Of a DNA stretch of 14,165 nucleotides, positions 1-5,898 are shown piece by piece. The translations under genes and the position numbers were made by a program. Within the stretch, counting starts at the first letter, position 1. Every line of letters starts with the position of its first letter. Source of the DNA: Micavibrio aeruginosavorus (GTDB lineage Bacteria; Pseudomonadota; Alphaproteobacteria; UBA9219); assembly GCA_020720905.1 (NCBI GenBank), contig DYNT01000001.1, positions 35,675-49,839 of the forward strand, in the 5' to 3' direction. A model generated the notes under the pieces. The model ran no database searches and was not told where the DNA came from. It saw only the letters and a list, made by a program, of their open reading frames with translations.

Positions 1-519
1 GCATCCTCGGCTTCGGCAGCATCGGCCAGGAAGTGGCGCGGCGGGCGCAGGCGTAGCCTCAGCCTTTTTGCTGTAGATAAGCTGGCCGATCAGATCATCA
101 AGACGCATGGGCGCTTGCGTGCGGGTCAGCTTGCCGCTGCCATCCGTTGGAACCATATCTTCTTCAACGCCAATCTCCAAAGACAGGTATTTCCCCCCCA
201 AAAGGCTTTCGCTGGCCACCATCGCAATGGTATCGGTCGGCAACGCAACGGAAGGCAAAAGGGTCATTGTCATCTGCACAAGGTATTGTGTGGGGCCTGG
301 ATCGGTCATCAGCTTCATCGCAGCAATCGAGCCTACCTTCACGCCGTTAATCTTGACATCACCGCCTTCTTTCAGGCCATCCACCATCGGGAAATTCGCC
401 GAAACGGTATAGCCTTCAACCTTACGCAAATTCGCGCTGGAATAGGCAAAAACAAGAAAAAAACCGGCCACGATCAGAACGACAGCCCCCAGCACGGTTT
501 CGATTGCATTGCGTCCCAT
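1..519 (-). CDS. mlaD: MlaD-family phospholipid transport protein, C-terminus cut by window edge
   Basis: Substrate-binding MCE-domain protein of the Mla ABC system, which moves phospholipids between the outer and inner membranes; anchored in the inner membrane with the MCE domain in the periplasm. Seen: 173 codons without a stop, starting MGRNAIETVLGA, one N-terminal transmembrane segment (about residues 8-27), then the MCE domain (about 35-115) with the typical stretch VDGLKEGGDVKINGVKVGSI and, further on, ESLLGGKYLSLEIG. A good ribosome site (AAGGAG, 526-531) sets the start at 519. It begins 11 bases after the NDUFA12-like stop, so the two are probably one operon, an arrangement common in Alphaproteobacteria. 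The last dozen or so codons before the edge read oddly (two adjacent Cys, Arg-rich), while another frame looks more natural there; a frameshift close to the edge is possible but cannot be judged from a cut gene. Confidence 0.9.
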   Translation of the reverse strand, partial: MGRNAIETVLGAVVLIVAGFFLVFAYSSANLRKVEGYTVSANFPMVDGLKEGGDVKINGVKVGSIAAMKLMTDPGPTQYLVQMTMTLLPSVALPTDTIAMVASESLLGGKYLSLEIGVEEDMVPTDGSGKLTRTQAPMRLDDLIGQLIYSKKAEATPAPAAPLPGRCCRSRGC

Positions 520-530
520 AACCAACTCCT

Positions 531-932
531 TCACTTCCTTTTTGTGCGCGCTAGCGGTTGCCACGCTTTATTATCACGATTATCACGATGATGAATCTCA
601 CGCCACGGCAGAAAAGTAGCCGCCATAGTGCCTGTCAGATTCGGATGATGCCCTTTGTCTTGACCATAACGGCTTCCCCCACCTTTCGGCAAGGGCTGAT
701 CGCACAGATGATGAAGCCACGCAAAATGCTCTGGCGGAATCTTGGTCGCTTCAGGCTCTCCCGCAAAAAGAACCCATCTTTTCTCTGCCCCCTTAAACCC
801 AAGCCAAGCCTTTTGCAGGACGTAGTAACGGTTGCCATAAGAGTCCGCAAAGACCAATCGCCCAAACAAAGCCACCGTCAGCCTCGTCCCGATCTGAGCC
901 AATCGCCTTATCCATGAAAACGCTTCGCGCAT
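531..932 (-). CDS. NDUFA12-like accessory subunit of NADH:ubiquinone oxidoreductase (17.2 kDa family)
   Basis: Small supernumerary subunit of respiratory complex I, bound on the cytoplasmic side near the junction of the peripheral and membrane arms in mitochondria. The family is found in mitochondria and Alphaproteobacteria. Seen in the 133-residue product: LFGRLVFADSYGNRYY (22-37), RWVLFAGEPEATKIPPEHFAWLHH (52-75; Gly58-Glu59, Pro66-Pro67-Glu68 and Trp72-Leu-His-His are the family signature) and HPNLTGT followed by Leu-Pro-Trp (96-110). The start at 932 has a purine-rich GGGA upstream and gives the usual length; an in-frame TTG at 971 would add 13 residues but has its ribosome site almost touching the codon. 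The C-terminal tail (111-133) is charged and unlike the core. Followed at 11 bp by mlaD. Confidence 0.92.
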   Translation of the reverse strand: MREAFSWIRRLAQIGTRLTVALFGRLVFADSYGNRYYVLQKAWLGFKGAEKRWVLFAGEPEATKIPPEHFAWLHHLCDQPLPKGGGSRYGQDKGHHPNLTGTMAATFLPWREIHHRDNRDNKAWQPLARTKRK

Positions 933-1084
933 TTTATCCCATCCATTGTCCCTTTCTCTTTTGCCACGCAATTCCTAAAAAAGGTGTGAACAACTTTAAG
1001 CAAAGCTTTCCCTAAAAAGGGTTTTCCCAAGTCTTTTCCAAGGTCTGTTACCGCCGCTCCCTGTGAGTATCTTTTTCTTTAAAT

Positions 1085-1131
1085 CAACTATATTTTGTGC
1101 CATAAAATGGTCGCACCACATCATCTTGTGG
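1085..1131 (+). promoter_or_regulatory. Tandem NrdR-box-like sites upstream of the NrdJ-like gene
   Basis: NrdR is the zinc-finger/ATP-cone repressor of ribonucleotide reductase genes and binds two 16-bp palindromes whose centres lie about three helical turns apart (consensus recalled as acaCwAtATaTwGtgt). Seen: box 1 at 1085-1100 has the core CTATATTTTGTG (1088-1099), matching 11 of 12 core positions. Box 2 at 1116-1131 has the core CATCATCTTGTG (1119-1130), matching 9 of 12. The cores are exactly 31 bp apart, the spacing expected of an nrd-box pair, and box 2 ends 36 bases before the start codon at 1168. Candidate -10-like AT-rich hexamers lie here (TATATT 1089-1094, TAAAAT 1103-1108), but no convincing -35 partner was found. 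Confidence 0.6.
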
Positions 1132-1135
1132 ATAA
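1127..1135 (-). promoter_or_regulatory. Perfect DnaA box (TTATCCACA on the minus strand)
   Basis: TGTGGATAA on the plus strand is the exact complement of the strongest DnaA-binding 9-mer. It overlaps the right half of the second NrdR-box-like site and lies 32 bases before the start codon of the NrdJ-like gene. DnaA is known to bind upstream of ribonucleotide reductase genes in Escherichia coli (nrdAB). Only one box was noticed, so this is not evidence of an origin. An exact 9-mer turns up by chance about once per 131 kb counting both strands, so a chance match is unlikely but not excluded. Confidence 0.45.
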
Positions 1136-1167
1136 CTTTGATTTCTCTGAAAAACAAAGGCTCCCCC

Positions 1168-3306
1168 ATGTACTTGGAACGACTTTTTACGACAGGCGCA
1201 CTCCTTCCTTGGAATGCTATGCACTTTGTCACAGCGGGCAGCGAGGCTGAGGCTCTTCAGCCCCCCTTTCAGGTTCCCGCAACGTGGAGCCTTGAGGCCG
1301 CCCAATCTTTTCAAGAGGCCTTGTGCCTTGCAGCGCCCATCACGCGCCGCGTGGTTGAGGAAAACACGATTCCCTCATGGTTATGGCAACGGCGCGCCAG
1401 CAGCCATGAAACAACACCAGAACGCTCGGTCATGGATGTCTTGAACCGCGTGGTGGGCACGGCCACCTATCGCGGCTGGCAAAAAGGCTTTTGGCCGGAC
1501 GAAACAACCGCCTGCGCTTTTTATGATGAAACACGCGCCGCCATGCTGACAGGCCGCCTTGTGCTTGCGCCGCAAATACTGGCCACCCTTGGCCTTGATT
1601 GGGCCTATGGCCAAGCGGCAGCCGCAACCAAAACAGCAGCGCCTAGCGCTTCCTTGCCCCAAACACTTATCGTACAAAACGAAACCATTGATGCCCTGCT
1701 GCGCGAAGAGCAGCCCACCACACGCGAAAAATGGAAAAGCTTTTTTGAAAAAAGCCTAAGCCAGACAACAACATTGGTTTTTGCCGACACCATGGCACAG
1801 TGGGGATCGGGGCCTAGCGCTTCAGCGGCAATCCCCAGCGCAAGCCTCAACCTGTTAGCCTTTCGGCAAGATGACGGCGGCATTGACGCAGCGGGTCTTC
1901 GCCATGCTACAAAACTGGCCGTCCTTTTGTGTGAGCTTTTTTATGACGAGATGGCCGTCACGCCTTCTTCCGAACGCCCGCTTGCGATCACCATGGGCAA
2001 CCTTGCCGCCATGCTGATGAGCCTCGCCCTTCCCTATAACAGCGATCCTGCCCGCAACACAGCCGCCTCTTTGGCGGCCATCATCACGGCAGCGGCGGCA
2101 GCAACATCGGCACGCATCGCCCAAAAAGTCGGAAGCTGCGACGTCTTTGCCGCAAACCGCGAGACAACCTTACGCGCCATGGGCAACAGGCTGCGCGCCA
2201 CTTTTAACGAAAAGACAGACTATGACCGCCTTGAGGTTCTGCCTCAAACGCTTCGCATCGATTCCGGCGCGGATCTGATTCTTATCGCCACAGCGCGTTA
2301 CGCCAGCGAAGAAGCCCTGCACCTTGTCAGGCAACACGGCCTTCGTCATCTTCATCTGACCACGATCACGGCCACGCCCTCCCTTGCCCCTTTGTTAGAC
2401 AGCACAAGCGCAGGCGTGATGCCAGAATCGTCCTTGGCTTGCGATTACGCCCTTGGCGATGCTTTGTTTGAACGCCGCGCACGCCCCGCGCTGCGGATTG
2501 CTTTAGAATCCCTAGGCTATGCACCAGAGGATCAAAAGGCGATCCTTGCCCATATCACAGGCTACCGCACGCTTAAAGCTGCCCCCGCCATCAGTCTTAC
2601 AGCGCTGAGCGACAAGGGTTTGCCCGATGAAGCGTTGGAGCGCATCGAAGCCGCCTTGCCGTTTGTAAGCCATCTGCGTCTTGCCATCACGCCATGGGTG
2701 ATGGGGCTAGAGTTATGCCGCACGCAACTGGGTCTTAGCGATCAGGCCCTTCACAATCCAGCGTTTGATATGCTGGATCACCTAGGCTTTTCGGCGCAAG
2801 AAATTGAAACCGCCAACGCCTTTTGCTGCGGGCATGATACGCTTGAAGGCGTTCCCGAACTTAAGGCGGAACATCACGCTCTTTTTGAAACGACCAAGAC
2901 CTTGTCTCTTGAGGCTACACTTGCCATGGCCGCTGCCACGCAAAGCTTTATCACGAACGATGTCGCGTTGACGCTTGCCGTGCCCACAACGCTTAAGGCA
3001 CAAGAGCGCGCCTCTCTGGTCTTGCGGGCGTGGGGGCTAGGCTTAAAGGGCTTGACGCTGGCTCAACAAACGCCAGCCATCGCCCCGCTTCATCAGGCCA
3101 AACGAGCCAGTCTGCCAACGGCGGCACGCGTCATGAAGCGCAAGACGCCCAGCCTAAGCGCCACGCATCCTGTCCTCAGCCGTAAGAAACAAACAGCGGT
3201 TATCGCCGCCAAACCCAAGGCCAAAGCGACAGCCAGCGCGGTCAGCCTGCGCCGCAAGCCTTCGTCCTTAACAGGAAAAACGGCGCAACCCTCTAAACGG
3301 GGATAA
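1168..3306 (+). CDS. Inactive class II (B12-dependent) ribonucleotide reductase paralogue, NrdJ-derived pseudoenzyme
   Basis: A 712-residue product; function unknown. By eye it follows alphaproteobacterial NrdJ from end to end: the N-terminus MYLERLFTTG with VPATWS (36-41); IPSWLW (68-73); WAYG (145-148); SASLNLLAF (224-232); a stretch like the NrdJ segment around LGYANLGGLLMS-GIPYDSD (276-293); then LPDEALERIEAALP (485-498), NPAFDMLDHLGF (530-541) and LEGVPELKAEHHALF (559-573). Missing: roughly 300 residues between 148 and 224, including the first redox cysteine; this gap has no Cys. Also missing are the Asn-Pro-Cys-Ser-Glu thiyl-radical motif, the partner Cys of ACNLASLNL, the PTGTI loop (now ATPSLA, 402-407) and the zinc-cysteine tail, replaced by a basic tail (about 641-712). 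The start at 1168 has AAAGG 7 bases upstream and matches the NrdJ N-terminus. The frame is undamaged, so it is probably expressed. NrdJ is normally about 1,200 residues. Thioredoxin follows downstream. Confidence 0.75.
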   Translation: MYLERLFTTGALLPWNAMHFVTAGSEAEALQPPFQVPATWSLEAAQSFQEALCLAAPITRRVVEENTIPSWLWQRRASSHETTPERSVMDVLNRVVGTATYRGWQKGFWPDETTACAFYDETRAAMLTGRLVLAPQILATLGLDWAYGQAAAATKTAAPSASLPQTLIVQNETIDALLREEQPTTREKWKSFFEKSLSQTTTLVFADTMAQWGSGPSASAAIPSASLNLLAFRQDDGGIDAAGLRHATKLAVLLCELFYDEMAVTPSSERPLAITMGNLAAMLMSLALPYNSDPARNTAASLAAIITAAAAATSARIAQKVGSCDVFAANRETTLRAMGNRLRATFNEKTDYDRLEVLPQTLRIDSGADLILIATARYASEEALHLVRQHGLRHLHLTTITATPSLAPLLDSTSAGVMPESSLACDYALGDALFERRARPALRIALESLGYAPEDQKAILAHITGYRTLKAAPAISLTALSDKGLPDEALERIEAALPFVSHLRLAITPWVMGLELCRTQLGLSDQALHNPAFDMLDHLGFSAQEIETANAFCCGHDTLEGVPELKAEHHALFETTKTLSLEATLAMAAATQSFITNDVALTLAVPTTLKAQERASLVLRAWGLGLKGLTLAQQTPAIAPLHQAKRASLPTAARVMKRKTPSLSATHPVLSRKKQTAVIAAKPKAKATASAVSLRRKPSSLTGKTAQPSKRG

Positions 3307-3487
3307 GCGCCCGTTTCGTTGGCAAAAGGCTAAAGGGCTAAAGGATTGCGTGTCCGTGAACCAACTTATGGTCGGATTAATAATTTCTTATTTCACTCTG
3401 CGCTGCTCATGAGAAGGGCTTGAATGAAGGCTGTGAAGCGCCTATGTTGATAAGACGAAAAACAATTTGATTGAAAGGAATCGCCCC

Positions 3488-3817
3488 ATGGGAGCCAACT
3501 GCAAGCAGATCACGGATGATACTTTTGAGGCCGACGTTTTAAAGGCCAAGGGCCTTGTTTTGGTTGATTTTTGGGCTGAATGGTGCGGTCCTTGCCGGAT
3601 GCTTGGCCCCGTCCTTGATGAAATTGCGGCTGAAATGGCGGATAAGGTCACGATTGCCAAGGTGAACGTCGATCAATGCGGTGAAATCTCTGGCAAATTT
3701 GGCGTTCGCAGCATCCCCACGCTGATTCTGTTTAAAGACGGCCAGCCCGTGGAAACCAAGGTTGGCTCTTTGCCCAAGCAGGCGTTGGTCGCTTGGCTGA
3801 ACGAGCAGGCGGCATAA
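3488..3817 (+). CDS. trxA: Thioredoxin
   Basis: Small cytoplasmic dithiol reductant (109 residues) that passes electrons to enzymes such as ribonucleotide reductase and methionine sulfoxide reductase and is itself reduced by thioredoxin reductase. Seen: the classical WAEWCGPC active site (redox Cys33 and Cys36), buried Asp27 in VLVDFWA, and the cis-proline loop RSIPT (Pro77), with a full-length fold. Two further cysteines (Cys5, Cys64) are outside the active site. The start at 3488 is preceded by GAAAGGAA (3473-3480) at a spacing of 7; an in-frame TTG at 3467 would place the ribosome site inside the gene and is rejected. The gene stands alone, 181 bases after the NrdJ-like gene and 135 bases before rpmI. 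No clear promoter or terminator was found on either side. Confidence 0.97.
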   Translation: MGANCKQITDDTFEADVLKAKGLVLVDFWAEWCGPCRMLGPVLDEIAAEMADKVTIAKVNVDQCGEISGKFGVRSIPTLILFKDGQPVETKVGSLPKQALVAWLNEQAA

Positions 3818-3952
3818 ATCTCTTCTCGGCTTTGGCTTTTCCCTTGCTTTCCCCGTGGGGGTTCGCTAAAAAGGCTGCTCTCTTGGCACGATCCGCGCCC
3901 TAGACATGCCGGACTGTCTCGTATGTGTAACGACTAACAAAAGGAAAACAAA

Positions 3953-4150
3953 ATGTCTAAGCTCAAGACCCACAGCGGGTCCAAAAAGCGTTTCCGCGTG
4001 ACCGGCTCCGGCAAGGTCAAGTGCGGGGCGGCCGGTATGCGCCACGGTATGCGCAAACGCTCCCAGAAAATGAAGCGCACAGCGCGTCAGGGCGTCATCC
4101 TTTTCAAGGCTGACGGCGAAAAAGTTATCACACATTTTCTGCGTCCTTAA
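3953..4150 (+). CDS. rpmI: 50S ribosomal protein L35
   Basis: Small, very basic protein of the large ribosomal subunit (65 residues, the normal length). Seen: the N-terminal MSKLKTHSGSKKRFRVTGSGKVK and the conserved block of basic residues around MRKRSQKMKRTAR, ending in LRP. AAGGA (3941-3945) lies 7 bases upstream of the start. rplT follows after 15 bases, the conserved L35-L20 operon. infC, which heads this operon in many bacteria, is absent here; thioredoxin occupies the upstream position. Confidence 0.98.
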   Translation: MSKLKTHSGSKKRFRVTGSGKVKCGAAGMRHGMRKRSQKMKRTARQGVILFKADGEKVITHFLRP

Positions 4151-4165
4151 GGGAGGGGTCATACC

Positions 4166-4531
4166 ATGGCACGTGTAAAACGGGGCGTGACAACTCACGC
4201 AAGACATAAAGAAATCATCAAGCTCGCCAGTGGCTATCGTGGCCGCGCCAGCACTTGCTTTCGCGTCGCGATTGAAAAGGTTGAAAAGGCGCTGCGTTAT
4301 GCTTACCGCGACCGCAAGGCTAAAAAGCGCGAAATGCGCGCTCTTTGGATCATGCGCATCAATGCGGGCGTTCGCGAATACGGTCTTACGTATGCTCGAT
4401 TTATTAACGGGCTTAAACAGCTGGGTATCGAGCTGGATCGCAAGCAGCTCTCTGACCTTGCCGCCACAGAGCCCACAGCCTTTAAGGCGCTGGTCGATCA
4501 GGTGAAGACCACGTTGGATAAAGCCGCGTAA
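4166..4531 (+). CDS. rplT: 50S ribosomal protein L20
   Basis: Binds 23S rRNA early in large-subunit assembly; in several bacteria it also represses its own operon by binding the leader mRNA. Seen: MARVKRGV, HARHKEIIKLASGYRGR (an RNA-binding N-terminal helix), RDRKAKKREMRALWIMRINAGVR and YARFINGLKQLGIELDRKQLSDLA, 121 residues, the usual length. The ribosome site GGGAGGGG ends a few bases before the ATG. The second gene of the rpmI-rplT pair; an intrinsic terminator follows 41 bases after the stop codon. Confidence 0.98.
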   Translation: MARVKRGVTTHARHKEIIKLASGYRGRASTCFRVAIEKVEKALRYAYRDRKAKKREMRALWIMRINAGVREYGLTYARFINGLKQLGIELDRKQLSDLAATEPTAFKALVDQVKTTLDKAA

Positions 4532-4572
4532 GCTTTGATGAAGAAAAGACCGTCAGACAACTGACACACTTG

Positions 4573-4608
4573 CGGGGATCTGGCCATGGCGGCGGGATCT
4601 CCGTTTTT
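4573..4608 (+). terminator. Intrinsic terminator of rpmI-rplT
   Basis: The arms CGGGGATCT (4573-4581) and GGATCTCCG (4595-4603) form a 9-bp stem with two G-U pairs and a 13-base loop, followed immediately by five T (4604-4608) and a further T-rich stretch. It should end the ribosomal-protein transcript before pheS. Confidence 0.8.
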
Positions 4609-4621
4609 GTTTCTACTTCTT

Positions 4622-4746
4622 TGTCATTCCCGCGCCCTCGTCCCGCTGCTCTTGCGGCGGGCGAAAGGGCAAAGCGGGAATCCAGAGTCGCAAGCAACCA
4701 AGATGATGGCTTAGTCCCCTAGATCCCCGCCTGCGCGGGGATGACA
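4622..4746. repeat. Palindromic intergenic repeat with TGTCATTCCCGC / GCGGGGATGACA ends
   Basis: The outer ends (4622-4633 and 4735-4746) are inverted copies matching at 11 of 12 positions. Inside are two hairpins: ATTCCCGC (4626-4633) with GCGGGAAT (4674-4681), enclosing a further GC-rich stem, and ATCCCCGC (4723-4730) with GCGGGGAT (4735-4742) around a 4-base loop. The TCATTCCCGC...GCGGGAATCCAG type of sequence is a common dispersed intergenic repeat in many proteobacterial genomes. Only one copy is in this window, so dispersal here is inferred. It ends 24 bases before the pheS start codon. Confidence 0.7.
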
Positions 4747-4770
4747 AGGGAAGGGGCGGAAGGAATAAAG

Positions 4771-5898
4771 ATGTCAAACGATGAGATGAAGAAACTGCAA
4801 GGCGACTTGATCAAGGCCATCGAAGGCGCGGAAGGTAGCGCGGCGCTAGAAGTTGTGCGCATTGAGGCCTTGGGCAAAAAGGGCACGCTGACCGAGATGA
4901 TGAAGACGCTCGGAGGCCTTGATCCCGATGCGCGCAAAGCCATGGGCGCGGCGTTGAATGAGGTCAAGGTTGCGATCACGGCGGCTTTGGAGGCCAAGGG
5001 TAAAACGCTGGCGGCGGCGGCTCTGGCGGCGCGGCTTGAGAAAGAGCGCATCGACATCACGCTGCCCGTGCGTGGCGGCGAGAGCGAAGGGCGCATTCAC
5101 CCCATCACGCAAACGTATGAAGAGATCGTCACGATCTTTGCCGCGATGGGCTTTTCTGTTGCCAAGGGCCCCGACATTGAGACGGATTGGAATAATTTTA
5201 CCGCTTTGAACATTCCGCCCGAACATCCCGCGCGGCAAATGCAAGATACGTTCTATATGCCGCCTAGCACGCATGGCGCAGTCGCGGTTGCGGGAAGCGA
5301 AGCGAACTGCAGAGCAGGCGTGCCCCAAGAAATGGTTCTTCGCACACACACCTCGCCCGTGCAGATCCGGACGATGATGGGGCAAAAGCCGCCGATCCGC
5401 ATCATCGCGCCCGGCCGGACGTATCGCTGCGATAGCGATATGACTCACACGCCGATGTTTAGCCAGTTCGAAGGCCTTGTGATCGATGAGAAAACACACA
5501 TGGGGCATTTGAAGGGTTGCTTGCTTGATTTCTTGCGGGCGTTTTTCGGCATTGATGATTTGCCGCTGCGGTTTCGTCCTTCGTACTTTCCGTTCACGGA
5601 GCCAAGCGCGGAAATCGATATCGGATGCTCGCGCAAGGGCGGCGAGTTGAAGCTGGGCAACTATGGCGATTGGCTGGAGATTGGCGGCTGCGGCATGGTG
5701 AACGCTAACGTGCTGCGCAACTGCGGCGTCGATCCCGACAAGTATCAGGGCTTTGCGTTCGGCACGGGGATTGAGCGCCTTGCGATGCTCAAATACGGCA
5801 TCCCCGATCTGCGCACGTTCTTTGAGGCTGATATGCGTTGGCTGAAGCATTACGGCTTTGTGCCGCTCGATATTCCCAATCCGGCGATGGGGGCATGA
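4771..5898 (+). CDS. pheS: Phenylalanyl-tRNA synthetase alpha subunit
   Basis: Catalytic subunit of the (alpha-beta)2 class II enzyme that charges tRNA-Phe. Seen in 375 residues: an N-terminal coiled-coil arm (about 1-90), HPITQTYEEIVTIFAAMGF, motif 2 with GRTYRCDSDMTHTPMFSQFEG, and motif 3 GFAFGTGIERLAMLKYGI. The start at 4771 follows GGAAGGAA (4758-4765); an in-frame ATG at 4741 lies inside the palindromic repeat and is rejected. Between DTFYMPP and VLRTHTSPVQIRT there is a 22-residue segment (codons 5266-5331, SerThrHisGly to ProGlnGlu), where most relatives have about ten residues. The stop overlaps the start of the next gene (ATGA), so translation is probably coupled. Confidence 0.97.
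   Translation: MSNDEMKKLQGDLIKAIEGAEGSAALEVVRIEALGKKGTLTEMMKTLGGLDPDARKAMGAALNEVKVAITAALEAKGKTLAAAALAARLEKERIDITLPVRGGESEGRIHPITQTYEEIVTIFAAMGFSVAKGPDIETDWNNFTALNIPPEHPARQMQDTFYMPPSTHGAVAVAGSEANCRAGVPQEMVLRTHTSPVQIRTMMGQKPPIRIIAPGRTYRCDSDMTHTPMFSQFEGLVIDEKTHMGHLKGCLLDFLRAFFGIDDLPLRFRPSYFPFTEPSAEIDIGCSRKGGELKLGNYGDWLEIGGCGMVNANVLRNCGVDPDKYQGFAFGTGIERLAMLKYGIPDLRTFFEADMRWLKHYGFVPLDIPNPAMGA

Noticed and set aside
107..591. Plus-strand open frames opposite mlaD
   Set aside because: The minus strand encodes an unmistakable MlaD with a good ribosome site; the plus-strand products have no family features.
933..971. TTG start for a longer NDUFA12-like protein
   Set aside because: The ribosome-site-like AGGA almost touches the TTG, and the added residues are not typical; the ATG at 932 has better spacing.
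1010..1021. CCCTAAAAAGGG hairpin as a terminator
   Set aside because: The stem is only 4 bp, it lies between divergent genes, and no T-run follows.
1127..1135. DnaA box as part of a replication origin
   Set aside because: Only one box was found, with no AT-rich unwinding element and no dnaA, parAB or hemE nearby.
1063..1167. N-terminal extension of the NrdJ-like protein
   Set aside because: It would run through the NrdR-like sites and adds residues absent from NrdJ, whose N-terminus matches from the ATG at 1168.
3307..3487. Promoter and terminator in the gap before thioredoxin
   Set aside because: AT-rich hexamers are present (around 3376-3396), but no -35/-10 pair with acceptable spacing and no stem plus T-run could be supported.
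3851..3860. CCCCGTGGGG after thioredoxin as a terminator
   Set aside because: A 2-base loop is too tight and there is no T-run; it may still be part of the rpmI leader, but nothing supports that.
4846..5850. Long open frame on the minus strand, over 330 codons, opposite pheS
   Set aside because: It is the antisense of a certain pheS gene, rich in His and Arg, with no recognisable domain; a by-product of the codon bias of pheS.
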